Under the pieces are notes generated by a model that saw nothing but the letters and a program-made list of their open reading frames with translations, did not search any database and was not told the origin of the DNA. DNA of 28,489 bases from Prevotellaceae bacterium UBA4372 (lineage in GTDB: Bacteria; Bacteroidota; Bacteroidia; Bacteroidales; Bacteroidaceae): the NCBI GenBank assembly GCA_002391275.1, contig DGSC01000041.1, positions 6,342 through 34,830 on the forward strand, in the 5' to 3' direction. Every line of letters starts with the position of its first letter. The stretch's first letter is position 1. Both the position numbers and the translations under genes were made by a program. Of this stretch, positions 23,184 through 28,489 are shown in pieces.

Positions 23184-23510
23184 ATGGCTATGGCTGAATT
23201 GAAATTTCCTGTTACCAAGCTTGATAACGATAAGTTTCAAGTTGTTGTAGATATGGCACTATACGCCAAAGAATCTCTTGTTGCTGCTTGCTATAAGTTT
23301 ACAGACCGATTTTATATCCATCAGCAGACATCTGGCAATAATGTTATAGTTGTATTTGAAACGAAGGATGGTAATGATGTTTCGGAATTTGTGGTCAAGC
23401 AGTTTTGCAACGAACTCATTGACCAACAGGTTCGCTTTAATACGAATCAGCAGTTTGGCCATATTCGTGATTTAATTGTCGAGGAAGCTTTTAAACCAGT
23501 GAACAAATGA
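23184..23510 (+). CDS. hxsD: His-Xaa-Ser system protein HxsD
   Basis: 108 residues (an in-frame ATG two codons later is an alternative start). The length and the C-terminal FCNELIDQQVR segment, analogous to the LLNDYxLRE-type motif of HxsD, fit this small family found only beside the two HXS radical SAM enzymes. The predicted fold begins with strands (KFQVVVDMALYAKESLVAAC) and ends in helices, consistent with a small binding or partner protein; a role as a precursor-recognition or scaffold subunit is inference. Its TGA overlaps the next start as ATGA (23507-23510), so translation is coupled to the secreted HXS protein. Confidence 0.82.
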   Translation: MAMAELKFPVTKLDNDKFQVVVDMALYAKESLVAACYKFTDRFYIHQQTSGNNVIVVFETKDGNDVSEFVVKQFCNELIDQQVRFNTNQQFGHIRDLIVEEAFKPVNK

Positions 23511-24061
23511 AGAAGATTATTTTACTTGTTGCATCAGTTCTGGCTGCGCTCCAATCTATCGCTAATCGCAGTCCTGAGGAAACGAATTCTAATCCGTTGA
23601 TATTATCACCCTCTGATGGAATATATAATCATGGGTCTCACGCTTCACATGCCTCGCACTGTTCTCATTATTCAATGACTATAACAGTAAAGAAGGATTC
23701 TGCTCGCAATGTAAATCAAGAAGATAGAAAGTCTATTATCCACTCGTTAGCATTGATGCATAATTGCGCTGATAAGGACATTGATATTATGGGGCTATAT
23801 ATTTCCAAGAATAATGGAATCATAACCCAAGAAAGAGGCGAATCCTCCGTAGTAAGATATAAGCCAGCTCCGAATGAGAAATGTCTATATATTAGTTTCC
23901 GCAAATGGAATAGAGGGCAGTATTCTTCATTCAGCGTGCAGGAATACATCATTCCGCTTTCAAGTACTGTATCAGATTACTACCGTATAGGAGATGGGCA
24001 CCATTATAATGCAGTGAAGAAAGAAAAATGGATGGTAGATTATTCTAATAAGAACAAATGA
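23507..24061 (+). CDS. Secreted protein with five internal HXS units, candidate second substrate
   Basis: 184 residues. Signal peptide MKKIILLVASVLAALQSIA is followed by a linker and five consecutive His-Xaa-Ser triplets at residues 42-56 (HGS HAS HAS HCS HYS). A ~128-residue C-terminal region of unknown fold follows, with CLYISFRKWNRGQYSSFSV and a GDGHHYN segment. Unlike the small precursor at 26683, the repeat is internal and the rest looks like a folded domain. Start and stop both overlap neighbours by ATGA, placing it firmly between hxsD and hxsB. It is most simply read as a second target of the radical SAM pair, carrying the modified segment on a functional exported protein. One unit contains a Cys (C52), which could be chemically special. 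I do not recognise the C-terminal domain. Confidence 0.75.
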   Translation: MKKIILLVASVLAALQSIANRSPEETNSNPLILSPSDGIYNHGSHASHASHCSHYSMTITVKKDSARNVNQEDRKSIIHSLALMHNCADKDIDIMGLYISKNNGIITQERGESSVVRYKPAPNEKCLYISFRKWNRGQYSSFSVQEYIIPLSSTVSDYYRIGDGHHYNAVKKEKWMVDYSNKNK

Positions 24062-25488
24062 CTATGAGCGAAAACTATAAAATACTCCCTTTCCGCTTTG
24101 CCCGCTTCAATGAGTCGGAGTACTTGCTAACGAATGACGTTGGCGAGTATATCTTCCTTAGCAATGAGGATTTCGAGAAGTTTATTAACAAAGAACTGGA
24201 TGTGAAATCAACGGTGTTCCAAGACATTGCATCGAAGCAAATTGCCACAACAGACAATGTGGAGGACGTGGTGAATATGCTGGCGACTAAGTTCAGGACG
24301 AAAAAGAGCATATTGAGAGATTTCACCAGCCTGCACATGGTGGTGCCGACCTTGCGATGTAATTCCAGTTGCATCTATTGCCAAGTGGCGCGAAAGAACA
24401 TGGACGACCACGAGGCGGATATGACGAAGAAGACGGCAAAGAATGTGGTGAAGACTATCTTCGAGTCACCGTCGCCCTGCATCAAGATTGAGTTCCAAGG
24501 TGGCGACCCATCGACATACTTTGAAATGGTAAAGTACATCATTGAGGAAGCGGAGTGGCAAAACCTTTTCAAGAAGAAAGATCTTGGCTTTGTGATATGC
24601 ACCAACGTCACATTGCTTACTCCTGACATGGTGAAATATTTGAAGAAGCACAAGTGCGACATTTCCACCTCGCTTGACGGGCCAAAGGAATTGCACAACA
24701 CGAACCGGCCACTACAGGACACGACGCATACCCATGAGAAGTTTGAGGAGAGCATCAAGATGATTCGTAAAATTTGCGGCAATGACTGCGTTTCAGCTCT
24801 AATGACCACCTCAAAATATAGCCTTGGCCATTTCAAGGAAATCATCAACGAGTACGTGCGGATGGGTTACAACAATATATTCCTTCGCGCTTTGAATCCG
24901 TATGGGTTTGCCAAACAATACAAGGAAAAGATTGCATACCCCGTGGAGGATTTTATCGAGAACTTCAAGGAAGGCCTCGACTATATTATAGAACTGAACA
25001 AGCAGGGTACTTTCTTCATTGAAGGGTATGCCTCCCTACTATTGAAGCGAATACTCACGCCATTTGCTACGGGCTTCGTAGATTTACAATCACCAGCCGG
25101 AGTCGGTATTGCAGGAGCAATATATGACTGGGATGGCAATGTCTATGTGGCCGATGAGGGCAGAATGTTAGCCCGATTCAAGGACTACTATTACAAGTTG
25201 GGCAATGTGAATGAAGACAGTTATCAGTCAATGTTCAATGGCGAGAAGCTGCATCATATCATCGAAAATGCTTGCACGGAATGTTTGCCTATGTGTTCCG
25301 AATGTGTTTTCCAGCCCTATTGCGGTGCAGACCCTGTTAGGAACTATTCTGAGCAGGGTGACATGGTGGGTCATCGCCCTACGAGCGACATGTGCAAGAA
25401 GAACACTGCCATCATGCACTATTTGTTTGAGTTGCTGAAGAAGCACGACCCAGAGATAAACAGAATATTTTGGTCTTGGATAAATTAG
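24058..25488 (+). CDS. hxsB: His-Xaa-Ser system radical SAM maturase HxsB
   Basis: 476 residues. The iron-sulfur motif CxxxCxxC is CNSSCIYC at residues 101-108 (C101, C105, C108), followed by a GGDPS segment for SAM binding. The N-terminal FRFARFNESEYLLTNDVGEY region is typical of HxsB. A Cys-rich C-terminal part (C406, C409, C413, C416, C422 and C446, in CTECLPMCSEC and PYCGADP) fits a SPASM-like domain that binds extra iron-sulfur clusters, as in peptide-modifying radical SAM enzymes. Predicted role: radical-based modification of HXS repeats in the precursor. The start overlaps the preceding stop (ATGA, 24058-24061), and hxsC begins six bases after the stop. Confidence 0.9.
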   Translation: MTMSENYKILPFRFARFNESEYLLTNDVGEYIFLSNEDFEKFINKELDVKSTVFQDIASKQIATTDNVEDVVNMLATKFRTKKSILRDFTSLHMVVPTLRCNSSCIYCQVARKNMDDHEADMTKKTAKNVVKTIFESPSPCIKIEFQGGDPSTYFEMVKYIIEEAEWQNLFKKKDLGFVICTNVTLLTPDMVKYLKKHKCDISTSLDGPKELHNTNRPLQDTTHTHEKFEESIKMIRKICGNDCVSALMTTSKYSLGHFKEIINEYVRMGYNNIFLRALNPYGFAKQYKEKIAYPVEDFIENFKEGLDYIIELNKQGTFFIEGYASLLLKRILTPFATGFVDLQSPAGVGIAGAIYDWDGNVYVADEGRMLARFKDYYYKLGNVNEDSYQSMFNGEKLHHIIENACTECLPMCSECVFQPYCGADPVRNYSEQGDMVGHRPTSDMCKKNTAIMHYLFELLKKHDPEINRIFWSWIN

Positions 25489-25494
25489 GATGGT

Positions 25495-26640
25495 ATGAAA
25501 CAGATTAACGGAACAGCATTCAATATCGAAGCGGATATCCTTGGCCGAATAACGCTAAAGGGAAAGAGCATTTTCAGCCGTAAGGACGAGATACTGGTAA
25601 AATCTGACGCAAAGGATTTGCCGTCTGGCTACGCAGCTTTGATTACAAACAGTGTGCAAATTGCAGGTCGGAAGCCATGTGTGGGGAATGTGCAAACACT
25701 TGAAGATTTTAACGAGGGCGACGTGGTGCTGATAAATAAGAAAGGAGAAATCGTTTTCCTATACGAAATCAAGTCTCTACATAATGCCATCTTCGCAACA
25801 GAGCGTTGCAATCATCGTTGCATCATGTGTCCTCAGCCGCCAGTTGCTGAAGAAAAGGACAAGACTCCCTTTAATCTGAAACTCATCTCGCTAATAGATA
25901 AGAATACGGTAGAGATTGGCATTACTGGTGGCGAGCCGACCCTGATAGGCGACAAACTCTTTGACCTCATCAAGCAGATACAGAAGTACCAGCCGAAAGC
26001 AGGAATCAGCCTGCTGACCAATGGAGTGAAATTTGCCGATAAGGAATATGCCATGAAATTGGCTATGTGCAAGCACCACGACCTGCAAATAGACGTGCCG
26101 ATTTTTTCGGACATAGCCGACGAGCACAATCGCATCGTGGGAGCAAAGACTTTCTATAAGACTGTGCAAGGATTGTATAATCTCGCTTTGTTCCATCAGC
26201 GAATAGGACTGAGAATCGTAGTGCATAAACAGACCTACAAACGATTGCCCCAACTTGCCGACTACATCTACCACAATTTCCCGTTTGTCAGCCAAGTAGC
26301 ATTCCTGCAAATGGAAACGGCGGGCAACGCAAATACCAATCTCGAAGAACTATGGATAGACCCATACGATTACAACGAGGAACTGAAGCAGGCTGTATTG
26401 CTGCTGGCAAATCGTGGTATTTGTACTCGTGTTTACAATGCTCAACTGTGTGTGCTGCCCCGCGAGATAAGGGAATTCGCTGTCAATGCAATTTCTGACT
26501 GGAAAGACACCTATCTCCCCGAGTGTGAAGAATGTAAACTCCGCCAACAATGCGGAGGTCTGTTTGCTTCCAATCAAAAACATCACAGCGCACACATCAA
26601 CCCCAATTTAGAAGACATCACGGCCTCGGCCTGTGTCTAG
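25495..26640 (+). CDS. hxsC: His-Xaa-Ser system radical SAM maturase HxsC
   Basis: 381 residues. The CxxxCxxC motif is CNHRCIMC at residues 105-112 (C105, C109, C112), and the SAM-binding ITGGEPTLIG follows in the normal place. The C-terminus has a shorter cysteine cluster C344, C347, C353 (CEECKLRQQCGG), perhaps one auxiliary cluster. HxsC always occurs with HxsB; each may make a different modification, or both act on the same repeat, which the sequence cannot settle. The gene is followed by a 42-base gap and the precursor gene, with no terminator between them. Confidence 0.9.
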   Translation: MKQINGTAFNIEADILGRITLKGKSIFSRKDEILVKSDAKDLPSGYAALITNSVQIAGRKPCVGNVQTLEDFNEGDVVLINKKGEIVFLYEIKSLHNAIFATERCNHRCIMCPQPPVAEEKDKTPFNLKLISLIDKNTVEIGITGGEPTLIGDKLFDLIKQIQKYQPKAGISLLTNGVKFADKEYAMKLAMCKHHDLQIDVPIFSDIADEHNRIVGAKTFYKTVQGLYNLALFHQRIGLRIVVHKQTYKRLPQLADYIYHNFPFVSQVAFLQMETAGNANTNLEELWIDPYDYNEELKQAVLLLANRGICTRVYNAQLCVLPREIREFAVNAISDWKDTYLPECEECKLRQQCGGLFASNQKHHSAHINPNLEDITASACV

Positions 26641-26670
26641 TGATAGTTCATTTATTGTTTAACAATTAAA

Positions 26671-26679
26671 AAAGGAGGT
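26671..26679 (+). promoter_or_regulatory. Near-perfect Shine-Dalgarno sequence before the HXS precursor gene
   Basis: AAAGGAGGT lies directly before the ATG at 26683 (about four bases between GGAGG and the start codon). Bacteroidetes ribosomes generally hide the anti-Shine-Dalgarno end of 16S rRNA and genes rarely carry such a site. No other gene in the HXS operon has one. Confidence 0.75.
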
Positions 26680-26682
26680 TCA

Positions 26683-26943
26683 ATGAAGAGAGTATTATTT
26701 CTTTTGGTCTCTGCCCTTCTTGCTGGAACCACGTATGCTTCAAACCTGAGCAAGGATGTAATTGCGATGGTGACGAACAGCAGCCAGGTTTCTATCACTG
26801 AGCAGGGACAATCTCTGATTCTGGAGCAGCCTGTGAATGTACAGACTCAAGCGAATGGTCACTATTCGCACAGTTCGCACTCTTCACATAGCTCTCACAG
26901 TTCGCATCGCTCTCATTCTTCGCACTACTCAAGTAGTTTCTGA
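26683..26943 (+). CDS. hxsA: His-Xaa-Ser repeat precursor protein, HxsA-like
   Basis: 86 residues: a signal peptide (MKRVLFLLVSALLAGTTYAS), a 40-residue polar leader-like middle (NLSKDVIAMVTNSSQVSITE and following), and eight consecutive HXS triplets at residues 60-83 (HYS, four HSS, HRS, HSS, HYS), ending SSF. This is the expected substrate of HxsB/HxsC: modified on His and/or Ser of the repeats and exported. The C-terminal run with one Arg and two Tyr variants differs from a perfect repeat. It is shorter than many HxsA proteins, which I remember as longer, so it may be a compact member. It is preceded by a strong Shine-Dalgarno sequence and followed by a terminator at 26969. Confidence 0.85.
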   Translation: MKRVLFLLVSALLAGTTYASNLSKDVIAMVTNSSQVSITEQGQSLILEQPVNVQTQANGHYSHSSHSSHSSHSSHRSHSSHYSSSF

Positions 26944-26968
26944 ACGAGAAAGGTTGAATTCTTTAATT

Positions 26969-27004
26969 AGGATGCCATAGCCAAGTGTTATGACATCCTT
27001 TTTT
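26969..27004 (+). terminator. Terminator of the HXS operon
   Basis: AGGATG-c-CATA pairs with TATG-a-CATCCT (26969-26979 with 26989-26999, loop GCCAAGTGT) and is followed by six T residues. It lies 26 bases after the precursor stop. It also abuts the stop of the minus-strand broken ORF at 27007. Confidence 0.85.
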
Positions 27005-27006
27005 GA

Positions 27007-27315
27007 TTAACCAATTCCCCAACCATTATTCTTTTTTGTACCATCCCAGTTGGTCAGTTCGCTGAAGGAACCACCACCGCCTGTACTAATACCACCTCTA
27101 CCGCCAGCGGCAAGGAGTAGATTCGCCATCAAATCTTTGGAAACCTTCAGCACATCACAAAGTTGCCGAGTGCGTGATGCTGTAATATCAGCTTAGAACT
27201 CGGATATACCAGTCCATGCCATCTTCTCTAACAGATAGGCGGTAGCCATCCTGCGTTGCTTTTCGTCAGTTGGATCAAGACACAAATAAATAGAACTTTT
27301 AAGCGTTGCTGTCAT
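27007..27315 (-). pseudogene. Broken small ORF with Gly-rich C-terminus
   Basis: The frame has an ATG at 27315 overlapping the upstream stop (ATGA), an in-frame TAA at 27193-27195 after codon 40, and ends with TAA at 27007-27009. The sequence before and after the internal stop is protein-like (DPTDEKQRRMATAYLLEKMA, then RTRQLCDVLKVSKDLMANLL), ending in a Gly-rich tail with GGRGGISTGGGGSFSEL. One substitution explains the stop. I do not recognise the family; Gly-rich tails of this kind occur in some plasmid or mobilization proteins, but this is weak. Confidence 0.45.
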
Positions 27316-27890
27316 TCTATCACCTTCCAATACTCCCCCTTATCAGGGCCGATGCGTTTAATTATTCCCTTTTCTTGTAAAGACTTGATATGTTTAGCGA
27401 CAGTTCGACGAATAATCCCAATGGCATCTGCCATTTCTTGTGTTGTCACATAGGGATTCTCACGAATTAAATCTATTATTTTCTGTGTACTTTTCTGTGT
27501 ACTTTTCTGTGTACTTTTCTGTGTAGTATCAATTTCACTGCCCTGCAAAGTGGGAACATAAGGGATTTCTATGCGGTAAACATCCTGCTCCTCAATAACG
27601 GGCTCTTTGCCATTGTCGTATAGAGGAGTGTACTTGAACATCTTCCGCATATCACTACCAAGTTCTTCTACGATTCCCATCTGAGAGAATACCTTGGCAA
27701 TCTTTGGATTCTTACGATGTGGACGCATGGTCTGGAGATCGATATGCCCATAGACGTATGGGATATTCCAGTTCTCCGTAACGATGCTATCTCGATAGAT
27801 GGTAAACGTCGTTGGATAAGCACTGCTATACTCACGATGAATTGATGGTGCTGCGCAAAACTCACCCGCTGACAGTTGCTCTGCAAGCTT
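27312..27890 (-). pseudogene. C-terminal remnant of an AlbA_2/RecG-like transcriptional regulator
   Basis: The protein frame continues upstream of the first ATG (27728) to a TGA at 27891-27893, reading through IHREYSSAYPTTFTIYRDSI and NIPYVYGHIDLQT, so the ATG at 27728 is not the ancestral start. This is the late part of the AlbA_2 (Schlafen-type) protein family, where a typical NxLVHREY segment becomes APSIHREY here. A linker with a tandem TQKS repeat and a C-terminal winged helix (TTQEMADAIGIIRRTVAKHI) follow. The N-terminal AlbA_2 domain is missing. The stop overlaps the next broken ORF. Whether the ~138-residue part from 27728 is still made is unknown. Confidence 0.65.
27479..27526. repeat. 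Four-copy 12-bp tandem repeat in coding sequence
   Basis: TTTTCTGTGTAC occurs three times and TTTTCTGTGTAG once, without gaps. In the minus-strand gene it encodes repeats of TQKS. Because the unit is a multiple of three, changes in copy number alter linker length without shifting the frame. Confidence 0.9.
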
Positions 27891-28060
27891 TCAAGCATGG
27901 TGGCACTGTCGCATGACAAGCATTACTGCTTAGAGGCCCTACGTGGGCGGTGCTTCATAACGCGTGAGGGGGTGTCGATTATTTCTTTCTCCAGATTTTT
28001 TAATTTTCACCTTCACCGTCACTTTTGCTCGTAACTCTCGATAGATTAGTGCGTTAATAG

Positions 28061-28088
28061 CAGTGTAGGTGAATTTTCACCTACACTG
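28061..28088. repeat. Palindrome A (13-bp arms, AGTGTAGGTGAA)
   Basis: CAGTGTAGGTGAA and TTCACCTACACTG face each other around two bases. The same arm builds the palindrome at 28202-28227, and a single arm is at 28266-28276. Confidence 0.85.
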
Positions 28089-28152
28089 TTTTCACTATCA
28101 TACGGTCATACAGGCGTAAACGGCCGGGAGTGTTGGGCTATACGACCAGTTA

Positions 28153-28185
28153 AATCGAAGTAAAACAAGTTGTTTTACCTCGATT
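28153..28185. repeat. Palindrome B (AATCGAaGTAAAACAA arms)
   Basis: Arms 28153-28168 and 28170-28185 pair over 15 of 16 positions (one A/C mismatch) around a central G. Short direct repeats ACCAGTT flank it at 28145-28151 and 28188-28194. Confidence 0.8.
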
Positions 28186-28201
28186 CAACCAGTTGAATGT
28201 G

Positions 28202-28227
28202 AGTGTAGGTGAAATTTCACCTACACT
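28202..28227. repeat. Palindrome C, perfect 26 bp
   Basis: AGTGTAGGTGAAA is followed directly by its exact complement TTTCACCTACACT. It shares its arm with palindrome A. Confidence 0.9.
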
Positions 28228-28349
28228 GCATATAAGATGTTGCAGTTCAAATTGTTGCAAGGAAAAGTGTAGGTGACGGTGAATTTCAACTTTTCTTGAG
28301 AAGTGTCTGGCAAAATAATGATTCCCGGGAGTTGAGTCATAAAAGAAAG

Positions 28350-28379
28350 ATGGCAGGGCACGATGTAGTGCTCTGCCAT
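28350..28379. terminator. Hairpin near the right end
   Basis: ATGGCAGGGCAC (28350-28361) pairs with GTGCTCTGCCAT (28368-28379) with one G-T pair and the loop GATGTA. On the minus strand the following bases are CTTTCTTTTAT, so it could terminate a minus-strand gene beyond the window edge. Confidence 0.5.
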
Positions 28380-28489
28380 ATGTTAATTGCAGCTGCTCAG
28401 TCAAAGCTCGTTTAGGGGTCGCTTCGCTCCGCTCGGCGCTTGCGACGCTTGACACTTCAAGAATATCTTTCAATTATATTTGCAGTCGT

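Larger units (their letters stand above)
28006..28290. repeat. Palindrome-rich block bounded by imperfect inverted repeats
   Basis: The left edge (28006-28026) reads TTCACCTTCACCGTCACTTTT; its complement shares AAAAGTG and ACGGTGAA with the right edge (28263-28286). Inside are three palindromes listed separately. No ORF is carried. It has the form of a miniature inverted-repeat element, but target-site duplication is not established. Confidence 0.4.
27894..28489. other. Gene-free right end rich in palindromes
   Basis: No convincing gene. A minus-strand frame at 28150-28473 runs through the palindromes and the GCTTCGCTCCGCTC region that yields 'AERSEATP' in many unrelated places, so I treat it as chance. 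Confidence 0.55.

Noticed and set aside
26860..26935. Regular short DNA repeats that could suggest a CRISPR-like or satellite array
   Set aside because: The period is nine or six bases and follows codons for HXS triplets; synonymous variation shows selection on protein, and there are no spacers.
28150..28473. 107-codon minus-strand frame including SVASAERSEATP
   Set aside because: It runs through palindromes, and this peptide pattern arises from a common G/C-rich intergenic word in many genomes. No domain-like sequence.

Overview
The window looks like a chromosomal segment of a Bacteroidales bacterium, most likely Prevotella or a close relative. The main signs are promoters with the Bacteroidetes -7 motif TAnnTTTG, a DUF4492 gene directly before cydAB, a PL10-type pectate lyase, a DUF4143-type ATPase, intergenic 'CATTCGTCATTC' style repeats, and a pseudogene with the GIYLHDGKKVVLK-like tail common in Prevotella secreted proteins. 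I saw no rRNA, tRNA or CRISPR array.

Layout. 1-4083 is an AT-rich accessory block: the C-terminal part of a large N6-adenine DNA methylase-like protein cut by the window edge, a RES-domain protein (possible NAD-consuming toxin), a two-helix membrane protein resembling the putative phage abortive infection family, and a Fic protein. 4256-8265 holds a secreted C1B aminopeptidase, an acyltransferase 3 membrane protein and a GT-A type glycosyltransferase; the last two carry in-frame inserts that look like intergenic repeat DNA. 8651-14086 is a housekeeping plus-strand block: RNase R, a DUF4492 protein, cydA and cydB, closed by a strong terminator. 14700-19123 is on the minus strand: a secreted protein of unknown function, a GatB/YqeY protein, a pectate lyase, and a lipoprotein-like gene interrupted by three in-frame stops. 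19237-22797 is a mosaic of gene fragments, repeats, a DUF4143-type ATPase, two tiny ORFs with the same C-terminal end (FNEDEY) and the same downstream hairpin arrangement, and an HNH-like protein.

The centrepiece is 22913-27004, a complete His-Xaa-Ser (HXS) radical-SAM peptide-modification operon: promoter, a long leader with nested helices, hxsD, an extra secreted protein with five HXS units, radical SAM genes hxsB and hxsC, and a small secreted precursor ending in eight HXS units, then a terminator. The first three genes are joined by ATGA stop/start overlaps. Two substrates and the structured leader are what make this copy unusual. The precursor gene also has a near-perfect Shine-Dalgarno sequence, rare in this phylum.

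The right end (27007-28489) holds the remains of an AlbA_2/RecG-like regulator with a 12-bp tandem repeat, a coupled broken ORF, and a palindrome-rich non-coding block bounded by imperfect inverted repeats. All functional calls come from reading motifs by eye; no database search was run.
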